Assembly (NCBI GenBank): GCA_900543715.1
Contig: UQSX01000002.1
Coordinates: 40,427 to 104,426, forward strand
Source: an uncultured Blautia sp.
GTDB taxonomy: Bacteria; Bacillota; Clostridia; Lachnospirales; Lachnospiraceae
Length of the DNA: 64,000 bases
Reading direction: 5' to 3'
Position numbers and translations under genes: made by a program. Below are positions 43,011-51,925 of the stretch, piece after piece. The first letter of the stretch is position 1; every line of letters begins with the position of its first letter. The notes under the pieces are model-generated. The model was given only the letters and a program-made list of their open reading frames with translations. It had not been told where the DNA came from and did not search any database.

Positions 43011-44390
43011 ATGCACAGAAATGAGACAAAAGGATTTCCGGGGGGAATTCATCCCACAGACGGTTACGATAAGTCTCTGACTATGGACATTCCGGTGCGG
43101 GAATACTGGCCGGAAACAGTGACGATTCTGGCAGAACAGTCTTTTCGCGCCCTCTGCGGCCTGAAGGTCAGGCCTTTGGACCATGTGCAGGAAGGAGAGC
43201 GGATCGGGGATCCGGAAGCCTTTATGGCGGCCCCTCTTCATGCCAGCGTCACCGGAGAAGTGATAGAGATCAAAGAGGCAGAGAATCAGGGAAGGACCGT
43301 GACAGCCTGTGTGCTCCGACGGCTGGAAGATCCAAAGAGAGAGACCATGTCTTATGAAAAAGAGGGAGTTTCTCTGTCTGAGATTGATTCGGAGAAGATT
43401 TTGGAAGGGATTCGGGAAGGCGGCCTTACGGGTATGGGAGGCGCAGGTTTTCCTGCATTCCGAAAATACGAAACGGATAAGCAGATAGATACTTTGCTGG
43501 TCAACGGTGCGGAATGCGAGCCTTTTTTGACCTGTGATTATCGTCTGATGCTGGAGCAGGGACCTGCCCTGCTTAATGGCGTCCGGCTTCTTTTGAAAGC
43601 TTCCGGTGCTGGCAAGGCTTATGTATGTATTGAAGACAATAAGCCGGAGGCCATTGAGAATCTTCGGAAGATTTTGGAAAAGATGAGAGAGCAGGGGATT
43701 TTAGACCAGGGAGAAGAACTGGAAATAAAAGTGCTTCCTACAAAGTATCCTCAGGGCGGTGAGCGCCAGCTGATACAGAGTGTTTTGGGAAGGGAAGTTC
43801 CTATGGGAGGGCTGCCTGCCGATGCAGGAGTGATCGTTTCCAATGTGGGAACTGCCAAAGCCGCAGCAGATATGGTTCTGGGGAACAGACCCCTGACGTC
43901 CAGGATCGTTACGGTAACAGGCTGTGTGAAAAATCCGGGGAATTTCCTGGTCCCTATAGGCACTTCCGCCAAAGAACTGGTGGAACTATGCGGAGGAGTC
44001 ACCACAGAAAAGAATCGGATCATTGGGGGAGGGCCTATGACAGGCCCCTGTGTGGCTTCCGACTGGAAGGGTGAAGAAGAGCTGTTTTACATTACCAAGA
44101 GCACTTCCGGAATACTGGTCCTTCCGGACAGCCATTACGAAGAGCAGCCCTGTATCCGCTGCGAGGCCTGCAAAAATGTCTGCCCTGCAGGGCTTACTCC
44201 CTACCAGATCGATTTTGCTTTTTTAAAGGAGGACTATGATCTGTGCCAGAAGCTCTATGCCAGCGAGTGTATCGCCTGCGGCTGTTGCTCCTACATCTGT
44301 CCGGCCAAAAGAGAACTGACTCTCCGGAACAGACTGGCACGAGATTTAGTGAAGCAGCGAATGAGAGAAAAGGCGGTGAAGAAATCATGA
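43011..44390 (+). CDS. rnfC: Rnf complex subunit C
   Basis: A 459-residue membrane-associated NADH-oxidising subunit. The FMN/NADH domain has GGLTGMGGAGFPAFRKYET and LLVNGAECEP; the SLBB region follows (YPQGGERQLIQSVLG). Two [4Fe-4S] motifs are complete: Cys381-384-387-391 and Cys420-423-426-430. The length is typical for Firmicutes. It is the first gene of the operon, and its stop overlaps the rnfD start (ATGA). The cofactor sites suggest a working enzyme even though rnfB and a full rnfA are absent nearby. Confidence 0.93.
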   Translation: MHRNETKGFPGGIHPTDGYDKSLTMDIPVREYWPETVTILAEQSFRALCGLKVRPLDHVQEGERIGDPEAFMAAPLHASVTGEVIEIKEAENQGRTVTACVLRRLEDPKRETMSYEKEGVSLSEIDSEKILEGIREGGLTGMGGAGFPAFRKYETDKQIDTLLVNGAECEPFLTCDYRLMLEQGPALLNGVRLLLKASGAGKAYVCIEDNKPEAIENLRKILEKMREQGILDQGEELEIKVLPTKYPQGGERQLIQSVLGREVPMGGLPADAGVIVSNVGTAKAAADMVLGNRPLTSRIVTVTGCVKNPGNFLVPIGTSAKELVELCGGVTTEKNRIIGGGPMTGPCVASDWKGEEELFYITKSTSGILVLPDSHYEEQPCIRCEACKNVCPAGLTPYQIDFAFLKEDYDLCQKLYASECIACGCCSYICPAKRELTLRNRLARDLVKQRMREKAVKKS

Positions 44391-45334
44391 GTCCCACAAA
44401 AGTAATAAACGGTCCTCATCTGAGGACTGCCCAGACCACCAGGAACATCATGCTCCATGTTTCTATTTCCCTGGTTCCTGCTCTTCTGGGAGCAGTGTAT
44501 TATTTTGGAATCCGGGCCCTTTATCTGACTGCTTTTTCTGTAGCAGTATGTGTACTGACGGAATTTCTGTGGCAGAAGATAACCAAAAAGCAGGTAACAG
44601 CAGGAGACTTCAGTGCGGTAGTTACCGGAATGCTTCTGGCCTTTAACATGCCTGTGACAGTGCCTGTCTGGGTACTTGGAGCGGCGGCTGTCTTCAGCAT
44701 TCTGATCGTAAAGCAGATGTTCGGAGGCATTGGAAGTAATTTTGCCAATCCGGCCCTTATGGGAAGATTGCTGGTCATGGTCTTATGGCCGGGGACAGTT
44801 ATGGGATATACAGCTCCCAGAACACTGACAGCAGACGCTGTTTCCCAGGCTACAGTTCTTGGTACGGTAAAAGCAGGAGGAGAAACGGGATATTCCTATC
44901 TTCAGATGTTTCTGGGAGAAGTTCCCGGCGCTATGGGAGAGACCAGCAAGCTTCTTCTCCTGGCAGGATTTGCCTATATGTGTTACATGGGTGTGGTGAA
45001 TGCAGAGGCTGCGCTTACCTATATTGCTACAGTGACAGTCCTTACCTTTATTTTTGGTCCATCCGGCCTTTTCACCGGAGACATTCTGTCCAACCTTTTT
45101 GGCGGCGGACTGATCATGGGAGGCTGCTATATGCTGACAGATTATGTCTTTGTATCCAGAAGGGGAAAACTTCTGTATGCTCTGGCAGCAGGTATCATTA
45201 CGGCTGCCATCCGTATTTTCAGCACATATCCGGAGGGGATCTGTTTCGGAATCCTGACGGCTAACTGCCTGGCAGGAGTCCTTGCCCTGCTTTACCGGCA
45301 GCAGGTATATGGAACAAAGAAAAAGGTGATTTAA
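44387..45334 (+). CDS. rnfD: Rnf complex subunit D
   Basis: A 315-residue membrane subunit with eight to ten TMs, starting MSPTKVINGPHLRT at the ATG that overlaps the rnfC stop. QTTRNIMLHVSISLVPAL and QMFGGIGSNFANPALMGRL are family hallmarks. The covalent FMN site is expected at Thr156 in DAVSQAT; the usual Gly of S/T-G-A-T is Gln here, a deviation that might weaken flavinylation. GETSKLLLLAGF is the conserved loop that follows. It passes electrons between RnfC and RnfG in canonical complexes. Confidence 0.9.
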   Translation: MSPTKVINGPHLRTAQTTRNIMLHVSISLVPALLGAVYYFGIRALYLTAFSVAVCVLTEFLWQKITKKQVTAGDFSAVVTGMLLAFNMPVTVPVWVLGAAAVFSILIVKQMFGGIGSNFANPALMGRLLVMVLWPGTVMGYTAPRTLTADAVSQATVLGTVKAGGETGYSYLQMFLGEVPGAMGETSKLLLLAGFAYMCYMGVVNAEAALTYIATVTVLTFIFGPSGLFTGDILSNLFGGGLIMGGCYMLTDYVFVSRRGKLLYALAAGIITAAIRIFSTYPEGICFGILTANCLAGVLALLYRQQVYGTKKKVI

Positions 45335-45345
45335 AGGAGACGAAT

Positions 45346-46641
45346 ATGAAAAATAAAAATGTCAGAGGAATTCTTGCGTTGATCATAGTAACTGCTCTGT
45401 CCTTTGGAGTGATCGCAGGCTCTAAGGCTTTGGCAAAAGACCAGAGTACAGACCAGGGACAGGACAAGGCCCAGATAACAGAGGAACTGGACGTGACAGG
45501 GGCCGAAAATATCCAGTCAGCTGCCAGGACAGAGGAAGGCTATCTGGTAACTGTGACAGAAGCCGGATACGGCGGCGATATTGTTCTGGAGGTATCCTTT
45601 GGGGAAGATAAGGCTACTGTGACAAATGTGGCAGTGACAGAACAGAATGAGACAGAAGGCGTTGGCTCCAAGATTACAGAAGAGGAATTTTTGAGTCAGT
45701 TTGCAGGGGCAAAGGCTCCGGTTTATCTGCCAGGTATGACACTGGAAGAAGACACTGCCTCTGTTCAGGCGGAAGACCTGGAACTTCAGGACGGAACCTA
45801 TGAGGCAAAAGCAGAGGCTCCTGACAATAATGGCTATATTGACCAGATGACGATGACTGTGTCTGACGGAAAGATCACAGAGGCTGTATGGGATGCTGTA
45901 GACGGAGATGGAAATAAGAAAAGCGAGCTTTCTGAAAACGGTCAGTATGTTATGACCGAGGACGGACCTACCTGGGCGGAACAGTCCAAGGCTTTAGGGG
46001 AAGCTCTTGTTGAAAATCAGTCCCTTGCCTTTCTGACTATGGATAATCAGGGAAAAACAGATGCAGTATCCGGCGTGAGCATTTCCGTAGGGGGATTTGC
46101 CAAGCTGGCTCAGCAGTGTATCGACCAGGCATCAGGAAAAGCAGTCCTGGTGTTACAGGATGGAACCTATGAGGCTAAGACAGAAACTCCTGACAGCAAT
46201 GGATACACGGATCAGGTGACCATTACAGTTGCTGACGGAAAGATTACAGAAGCTGTATGGGAATCTGTAGATGCAGATGGAAACAAGAAAAGTGAGCTTT
46301 CTGAAAATGGCCAGTATGTGATGACCGAAGACGGACCTACCTGGGCAGAACAATCCAAGGCTTTAGGTGCAGCACTGGTAGAAAATCAGAATCTGGATTT
46401 TCTGACTACAGACAATCAGGGAAAGACAGATGCAGTGTCTGGCGTAAGCATTTCTGTAGGCGGATTTGTGAAACTGGCCCAGCAGTGTATTGACCAGGCC
46501 GGGGGAATCGAGAGCCAGGGAGGATCCGAAGGCCCACAGGAAGGAACGGAGGTAGATGGAGTATCCGGCGCCACCATTTCCTCCACAGCGGCTGTGAAAG
46601 GTATCAATGCAGCTTATGAATTTTTACAGACCATAGATTAA
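45346..46641 (+). CDS. rnfG: Enlarged RnfG-like protein with two inserted flavin-type repeats
   Basis: A 431-residue protein, about twice the usual RnfG length. An N-terminal anchor (residues 8-28) is followed by the first half of an FMN_bind domain (GYGGDIVLEVSFGED, EGVGSKITEEEFLSQFAG). The second half, with the flavinylation motif DGVSGATIS (Asp404-Thr410), comes only at the C-terminus. Between them lie two 123-residue repeats starting at residues 149 and 272, each beginning DGTYEAK and ending with DAVSGVSIS-GGF, like the FMN domains of the lipoprotein PplA. The repeats have SGVS (Ser245, Ser368) rather than SGAT. The protein faces outward. Confidence 0.88.
   Translation: MKNKNVRGILALIIVTALSFGVIAGSKALAKDQSTDQGQDKAQITEELDVTGAENIQSAARTEEGYLVTVTEAGYGGDIVLEVSFGEDKATVTNVAVTEQNETEGVGSKITEEEFLSQFAGAKAPVYLPGMTLEEDTASVQAEDLELQDGTYEAKAEAPDNNGYIDQMTMTVSDGKITEAVWDAVDGDGNKKSELSENGQYVMTEDGPTWAEQSKALGEALVENQSLAFLTMDNQGKTDAVSGVSISVGGFAKLAQQCIDQASGKAVLVLQDGTYEAKTETPDSNGYTDQVTITVADGKITEAVWESVDADGNKKSELSENGQYVMTEDGPTWAEQSKALGAALVENQNLDFLTTDNQGKTDAVSGVSISVGGFVKLAQQCIDQAGGIESQGGSEGPQEGTEVDGVSGATISSTAAVKGINAAYEFLQTID
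45790..46527 (+). repeat. Tandem 369-bp repeat inside rnfG
   Basis: Two in-frame copies, 45790-46158 and 46159-46527, period 369 bp (123 codons), nearly identical at the protein level over about 105 residues. Segments such as ENGQYVMTEDGPTWAEQSKA are shared exactly. Silent differences show that the duplication is not brand new. Confidence 0.9.
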
Positions 46642-46659
46642 AGAAACGGGGGAACAGAC

Positions 46660-47430
46660 ATGAAATTAAAATATCCGGCAGAAGCCTTTGCTCTGGGTAT
46701 TGTGCTTTTTTCCCGGAATATGAAGGAGGCCTTTGCAGGGGGAATACTGGTACTCCTGGCTGTGGTCTTCGCTGAATTTCTGAAGAATCTTTTCGAAAAC
46801 TGGATACCTGTCTGGAGTCTCAGGCTGTGCGTGCTGATCGGCACAGGAGCTGTTACCGCCAGCGCTTTCCTGCTGGGCTTTACAGCCCTGGGGATCACTG
46901 TGGATAACGGTACCTGGCTGATGACCGCAGTAATCGGACTGTTAGCCGGAAAAACCGCTCTTTTCGGAAATCTGGAGGCAGATTACGGAAACATCTTTTA
47001 TGAGTCCGGGATCCTCTGGGGATTCTGGATACTGCTGGGAATCCTCAGGGAGTTTCTGACTCAGGGAACAGTTTTTGGAAACCTTCTTTTAGAAGAAGCA
47101 CCTTTCTTTTCCCAGAGCTTTCAGGGAACTGCCCTGGGCTTTCTGGCAGCAGGACTGGCCCTGGCCTTTGCCAATGGAATCCTGAAGAAAAAATCTTCGG
47201 GAACCCAGAGCCTGTTACTGGCGATTCCGGTGATCCTTTTTGCAAGGCCTTTTGAGATGGTTACCTTCGGAGGGATCATTGCCTTTATCTGGACAGTAGG
47301 GGTTTCTGTACTTCTTTACATTTCCATACAGAAGATTCTGCGGTTTTCTAATCCGGGACCTTATTTCAGAGGACTTCCTCTGGAAATGCTTTCTATGAGC
47401 TTTATTTATTTGATTCTGAGTATTTATTAA
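46660..47430 (+). CDS. RnfE-like membrane protein with RnfA-like C-terminus
   Basis: A 256-residue protein with seven or eight TMs, in the position of rnfE. Residues 1-180 align by eye with RnfE: the WGFWILLGILREFLTQGTVFG segment matches the RnfE REI-x-G-x-GTLF region. However, both cysteine motifs that bind the membrane [2Fe-2S] cluster (LGxCPLLAV and NCxxLGRAEA) read ALGIVLF and GKTALFGNLEA, without Cys. The last 60 residues (SIQKILRFSNPGPYFRGLPL...) instead resemble the RnfA C-terminus. It may be an RnfE-RnfA fusion left by a deletion, or a repurposed subunit. No RnfA or RnfB gene follows. Confidence 0.65.
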   Translation: MKLKYPAEAFALGIVLFSRNMKEAFAGGILVLLAVVFAEFLKNLFENWIPVWSLRLCVLIGTGAVTASAFLLGFTALGITVDNGTWLMTAVIGLLAGKTALFGNLEADYGNIFYESGILWGFWILLGILREFLTQGTVFGNLLLEEAPFFSQSFQGTALGFLAAGLALAFANGILKKKSSGTQSLLLAIPVILFARPFEMVTFGGIIAFIWTVGVSVLLYISIQKILRFSNPGPYFRGLPLEMLSMSFIYLILSIY

Positions 47431-47493
47431 AAAAGGACTCTTCTGGATACCTTATGGCACGGATGCCATCTAAGGGACCAGAAGAGTCCTTTT
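47431..47493. terminator. Bidirectional terminator after the rnf-like operon
   Basis: AAAAGGACTCTTCTGG (47431-47446) pairs perfectly with CCAGAAGAGTCCTTTT around an inner hairpin (CCTTATGGCA / TGCCATCTAAGG). It separates the convergent rnf-like and apbE genes. The outer stem is the same as that of copy B at 39190. Confidence 0.9.
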
Positions 47494-47499
47494 ACGATA

Positions 47500-48534
47500 C
47501 TATTCTGCAAGAGTGATCTGGTTTTCGAAACCTTCGCTGTAGTGTAGTTCGTAATCCTCTGTGATAAAGACTGCCTGTACATCAGGGAGACTGTTGATCA
47601 GTTCCATGCCCTTGTCCAGACCCAGAGCAAAACAGGTGGTGCTCAGACCGTCTCCGTCTACAGACTCATCGGAGATGATAGTGACAGAGACCAGATTATT
47701 CTCATAGGGATATCCGGTGGAGGGATTTAAAATGTGATGATACAGCACCCCGTCCTGTTCAAAGTACCGCTCGTAAATTCCAGAGGATACCACGGATTTA
47801 TCGGAAATTTCCATAACAGCCGCTGTTTCGCTCCGGTCTGCGAAAGGCATCTGGACGCCGATGCGGAAGGGGCTTCCATCTGGCCGCTGTCCAATACAAA
47901 GTACATTTCCGCCCAGATCGATAATGGCGCTTTCTACTCCCTCTTCCAGGAGATAATCTTTCATTTTGTCAGCAATATAACCTTTAGCAATGGCTCCAAG
48001 GTTGATTCCCATTCCTTCTTTTTCAAAACGGATACGATTGCCTTCCAGAGTAATGTCCTCATAATTGATAAGAGGCAGAGCAGCCTCAATGGCTGAACTA
48101 TCGGGAACGGTTCCTTCTCCCGAGGTGAAATCCCACAGAGAGGAGAGAGGCTCTATGGCAATATCAAAGGCTCCCTGGGACAGCTGGCAGTAGGAAAGTC
48201 CCCGGGAGATCAAATCGGCAGTTTCTTCTGACAATTCATAAAATCCCTCTTCATCCTGAGAAAGTTCACCGTGATTCAGTCGGTACAGCTCACTGGTTTC
48301 TGTGGTAGGGCTGAGAAGATTGTCATATTTTCTGCATAATTCCAATGTGCCGTCCAGAATGGATTCGTCCTGAGAGTCATAAAGAGTTACAGTAACAATG
48401 GTATTCAGTAAGTAATCGGTTTTGCTTATGGGCTCTGTTTCCCTCTCTCGATTTTGATATACCAGGGCAAAAGCCAGAAGCACTAAAAACAGAAGAATGA
48501 CAGCCAGAACTGCCCGCTTGCTTTTTGTATTCAT
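47500..48534 (-). CDS. apbE: FAD:protein FMN transferase
   Basis: A 344-residue ApbE protein with an N-terminal signal anchor (residues 8-26), so the enzyme acts outside the membrane. LLSPTTETSELYRLN, INLGAIAKGYIADK, IIDLGGNVLCIG, HILNPSTGYP and SVDGDGLSTTCFALG are the FAD- and metal-binding motifs. It attaches FMN to Thr or Ser of target proteins; RnfG and RnfD, encoded on the facing strand, are obvious clients. AAAGGAG precedes the ATG. Confidence 0.92.
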   Translation of the reverse strand: MNTKSKRAVLAVILLFLVLLAFALVYQNRERETEPISKTDYLLNTIVTVTLYDSQDESILDGTLELCRKYDNLLSPTTETSELYRLNHGELSQDEEGFYELSEETADLISRGLSYCQLSQGAFDIAIEPLSSLWDFTSGEGTVPDSSAIEAALPLINYEDITLEGNRIRFEKEGMGINLGAIAKGYIADKMKDYLLEEGVESAIIDLGGNVLCIGQRPDGSPFRIGVQMPFADRSETAAVMEISDKSVVSSGIYERYFEQDGVLYHHILNPSTGYPYENNLVSVTIISDESVDGDGLSTTCFALGLDKGMELINSLPDVQAVFITEDYELHYSEGFENQITLAE

Positions 48535-48704
48535 ATAAGCTCCTTTAGTAAAAGATTCTGTTGACTTGTATTCACGGGACCTATTTTACGGGAAATGGAG
48601 GAAGTATGTCAAGAATGGAAAAAGCTGAGGATAATGGAAATACAGGTGACGAAAGAAATCAGACATGATAAAATAAAATGATAAAGCAGAGAGGAGAAGA
48701 TGGG

Positions 48705-49241
48705 ATGACAGTAAGATTCATGATCACAGCAGTTATGGGAGCGCTTTTATTAGGCTGGGTGATTTTCTGCGGAGTCCAGTTTATCTTTCAGGGCAGGAGA
48801 CGGATAGCCGGGGCGGATTTCATCGGCCAGGTAAAATGTGAAAAATGCGGTACAGAATATACGGTAAGCCCCCAGGAGTTCAATAAAGGCATCATGACTA
48901 AAACCAGGAGCCTTACCAAAACCCAAGTCTACAGAGGGGCTTTTGTAGATACGCCTCATTATGCCTATTATGCAAAGAAATTTTACTGCCCCTGCTGCAA
49001 GAAAAGAGAATATGCTCAGGTTTTGAATATCAATGAAATAAACAAAGATATGAGAAAAACTACAGTGAAAATCGGGCTGCATTGGCTGGCTATGATGTTT
49101 ATTGGCGGTATGCTGATCCTGGTATTGGGAGGAATCCCTATATATTTTGCAGACCGGGCGGCTCAGAAACAGGCAGAGGATATGAGACAGCAGCGATATG
49201 AAGAACTGAAAGAACGATATTTTCAAGAGGATACAGAATAA
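48705..49241 (+). CDS. Two-TM zinc-ribbon protein, unknown function
   Basis: A 178-residue protein; AGGAG at 48692-48696 favours ATG 48705 over 48678. TM1 spans residues 5-27, and TM2 lies near residues 125-147. Between them, CEKCG and CPCCKKR form a probable four-cysteine zinc ribbon in the cytoplasm. The C-terminal 30 residues are charged and helical. I do not recognise a family. It stands alone between apbE and rarA. Confidence 0.65.
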   Translation: MTVRFMITAVMGALLLGWVIFCGVQFIFQGRRRIAGADFIGQVKCEKCGTEYTVSPQEFNKGIMTKTRSLTKTQVYRGAFVDTPHYAYYAKKFYCPCCKKREYAQVLNINEINKDMRKTTVKIGLHWLAMMFIGGMLILVLGGIPIYFADRAAQKQAEDMRQQRYEELKERYFQEDTE

Positions 49242-49310
49242 TATTCTACACTGAGGGTATCAGTACATAAAAACTTTGTATGCGGAAGGCAGGAAAAAGG
49301 AGTAAGATTT

Positions 49311-50633
49311 ATGGACTTATTTGATTATATGAAGGAACAGAATCTGGAACAGGAGGCCCCTCTGGCCTCCAGGATACGCCCTTCCACTTTGGAAGAAGTG
49401 GTGGGGCAGGAGCATATTATCGGAAAGGATAAGCTGCTTTACAGAGCCATCAAGGCAGATAAATTAGGCAGCATTATTTTTTACGGTCCCCCGGGAACAG
49501 GAAAGACCACCCTGGCGAAAGTGATCGCCAATACTACCAGTTCCCGGTTCCGGCAGATCAACGCTACAGTAGCCGGAAAAAAGGATATGGAGGAAGTAGT
49601 AAAAGAAGCCCAGAACTATCTGGGAATGTATGGGAAGAAGACCATCCTTTTTATTGATGAGATCCATCGGTTCAATAAGGGGCAGCAGGATTATCTCCTG
49701 CCCTTTGTGGAGGACGGTACGCTGATACTTATCGGGGCTACCACGGAAAATCCTTATTTTGAGGTAAACGGCGCTTTGATCTCCAGGTCCATTATTTTTG
49801 AACTGAAGCCTCTCACAAAGGAGAATATCGAAACCCTTCTGGACCGGGCAGTGACGGACAAGGAAAAGGGAATGGGCAGCTACAATGCAGTTTTGGAAAT
49901 GGACGCCAGAGAGTTTCTGGCAGATATTTCCGGAGGAGACGCCAGAGCAGCCCTGAATGCTCTGGAACTGGGAATCCTGACTACAAAAAGAGGGGAAGAC
50001 GGAAAGATCCATATTGACCTGGAAACGGCTTCCCAGTGTATCCAGAAGCGGGTAGTCCGCTATGATAAGACTGGGGACAACCATTATGACACCATCTCTG
50101 CCTTTATCAAGAGCATGAGAGGCTCTGACCCTGACGCCGCAGTATTTTACCTGGCAAAAATGCTCTATGCAGGAGAGGATATTAAGTTTATTGCCAGAAG
50201 AATTATGATCTGCGCCGCAGAAGATGTGGGAAATGCAGACCCTCAGGCTCTGGTAGTGGCTGTAGCGGCAGCTCAGGCAGTAGAACGGCTGGGAATGCCC
50301 GAAGCACAGATCCCTCTGGCTCAGGCCGTGACTTATGTGGCCAGCGCACCAAAGAGCAATGCTGCCTGTATGGCGGTCTTTGATGCTATGGAAGCAGTGA
50401 AGAGCACCAAGACTACCGTGCCTTCCCATCTTCAGGATGCTCATTATAAAGGCTCAAAGAAGATGGGCCATGGCGTAGGATATCTCTACGCCCACGATTA
50501 TCCAAATCATTACGTGGAGCAGCAGTATATGCCTTCCGAGCTTTTGGGAAAGAAATTCTATCATCCTACAGAGAATGGATATGAAAAGAACATACAGGAA
50601 TATTTTCGGAAAATCCATGGGGAAACCGATTGA
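49311..50633 (+). CDS. rarA: Replication-associated AAA+ ATPase RarA/MgsA
   Basis: A 440-residue AAA+ protein: SRIRPSTLEEVVGQEHIIG, Walker A GPPGTGKTT from Gly59, Walker B LFIDEIHRFNKGQQD, sensor 1 GATTENP and sensor 2 GGDARAALN, then the C-terminal tetramerisation domain. RarA acts at stalled replication forks with SSB. AAAAAGGAG precedes the ATG. The length is normal. Confidence 0.95.
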   Translation: MDLFDYMKEQNLEQEAPLASRIRPSTLEEVVGQEHIIGKDKLLYRAIKADKLGSIIFYGPPGTGKTTLAKVIANTTSSRFRQINATVAGKKDMEEVVKEAQNYLGMYGKKTILFIDEIHRFNKGQQDYLLPFVEDGTLILIGATTENPYFEVNGALISRSIIFELKPLTKENIETLLDRAVTDKEKGMGSYNAVLEMDAREFLADISGGDARAALNALELGILTTKRGEDGKIHIDLETASQCIQKRVVRYDKTGDNHYDTISAFIKSMRGSDPDAAVFYLAKMLYAGEDIKFIARRIMICAAEDVGNADPQALVVAVAAAQAVERLGMPEAQIPLAQAVTYVASAPKSNAACMAVFDAMEAVKSTKTTVPSHLQDAHYKGSKKMGHGVGYLYAHDYPNHYVEQQYMPSELLGKKFYHPTENGYEKNIQEYFRKIHGETD

Positions 50634-50684
50634 AGTTAATAGAGTAAAGTGATAAAATCTGTAGTTAAGAATGGGGGTAAAACT

Positions 50685-51899
50685 ATGAGAACCTTTCAGA
50701 AATCGTCAAAGTTAGAGGATGTATGTTATGACGTTCGGGGACCGGTGCTGGATGAGGCCAATCGTATGCAGGAGAGAGGGATCGATGTATTGAAGCTGAA
50801 TCTGGGAAATCCTGCGCCTTTTGGTTTTAACGCTCCGGAGGAAGTAATCCTGGATATGATCTATAATCTCCGGGAATCCCAGGGATATTCAGATTCTAAA
50901 GGGATTTTTTCCGCAAGAAAAGCAATTATGCAGTACTGCCAGTTAAAAAAGATCCCAAATGTGACCATTAACGATATTTATACAGGAAACGGAGTCAGTG
51001 AACTGATCAGCATTGTGACCCAGGCCCTTTTGGATACTGGAGATGAGATCCTGGTGCCTTCGCCGGATTATCCGCTGTGGACCGGCTGCGTTTCTCTGGC
51101 AGGAGGAAAACCTGTTCATTATATTTGTGATGAGGAATCAGACTGGTATCCGGATCTAGAGGATATAAAAAGTAAGATTACAGACCGGACCAAAGCCATT
51201 GTGATCATCAATCCCAATAATCCTACCGGTGCAGTGTATCCGGAAGATGTTCTGCTGAAAATTGCAGATATTGCCAGGGAACATGAACTGATGATATTTT
51301 CAGATGAAATCTATGACCGGCTGGTGATGGACGGGATCAAGCATACTTCCATCGCAGCTTTGGCTCCGGATCTGTTCTGCATTACCCTGAACGGCCTTTC
51401 TAAGTCCCACATGGCAGCAGGATTCCGGGTAGGATGGATGGTATTGAGCGGGGCCAAGGAGAAGGCGAAAGATTATATAGAAGGACTGAATATGCTTTCC
51501 AATATGCGTCTGTGCTCTAATGTACCAGCTCAGTCCATTGTCCAGACGGCGCTTGGCGGTTACCAGAGCGTAAACGAATATCTGGTGCCGGGAGGCAGGA
51601 TCTACGAACAAAGAGAATTTATTTATAAAGCCATTAATGACATTCCGGGACTTTCAGCAGTAAAGCCTAAAGCTGCTTTTTATATTTTCCCGAAAATTGA
51701 TGTAAAAAAATTCAACATCTATGATGACGAGAAGTTTGCCCTGGATTTTCTCAGAGAAAAGAAGGTTCTGGTCACACATGGAAGAGGCTTTAACTGGGGA
51801 GCGCCGGACCACTTCCGTATCGTATATCTGCCCAGAGTAGAGGAGCTGAAAAAAGCCACGGACAAACTGGCGGATTTCCTTAAGACCTACCGCCAGTAA
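50685..51899 (+). CDS. Class I/II aminotransferase, AlaA-like
   Basis: A 404-residue fold-type I PLP enzyme starting MRTFQKSSKL at 50685, with GGGGGT upstream. The PLP lysine is Lys240 in NGLSKSHMAAGFRVGW; INPNNPTGAVYP and SDEIYDRL are also typical. It closely resembles AlaA (YfbQ), which makes alanine from pyruvate and glutamate. It follows rarA after about 50 bp, perhaps on the same transcript. Confidence 0.9.
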   Translation: MRTFQKSSKLEDVCYDVRGPVLDEANRMQERGIDVLKLNLGNPAPFGFNAPEEVILDMIYNLRESQGYSDSKGIFSARKAIMQYCQLKKIPNVTINDIYTGNGVSELISIVTQALLDTGDEILVPSPDYPLWTGCVSLAGGKPVHYICDEESDWYPDLEDIKSKITDRTKAIVIINPNNPTGAVYPEDVLLKIADIAREHELMIFSDEIYDRLVMDGIKHTSIAALAPDLFCITLNGLSKSHMAAGFRVGWMVLSGAKEKAKDYIEGLNMLSNMRLCSNVPAQSIVQTALGGYQSVNEYLVPGGRIYEQREFIYKAINDIPGLSAVKPKAAFYIFPKIDVKKFNIYDDEKFALDFLREKKVLVTHGRGFNWGAPDHFRIVYLPRVEELKKATDKLADFLKTYRQ

Positions 51900-51925
51900 G
51901 ACAAAAGAAAACAGGGAGTTGGATC

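Noticed and set aside
45790..46527. Tandem repeat as an assembly duplication
   Set aside because: The copies differ by many silent and some coding changes and keep the frame, so it is a real, older duplication.
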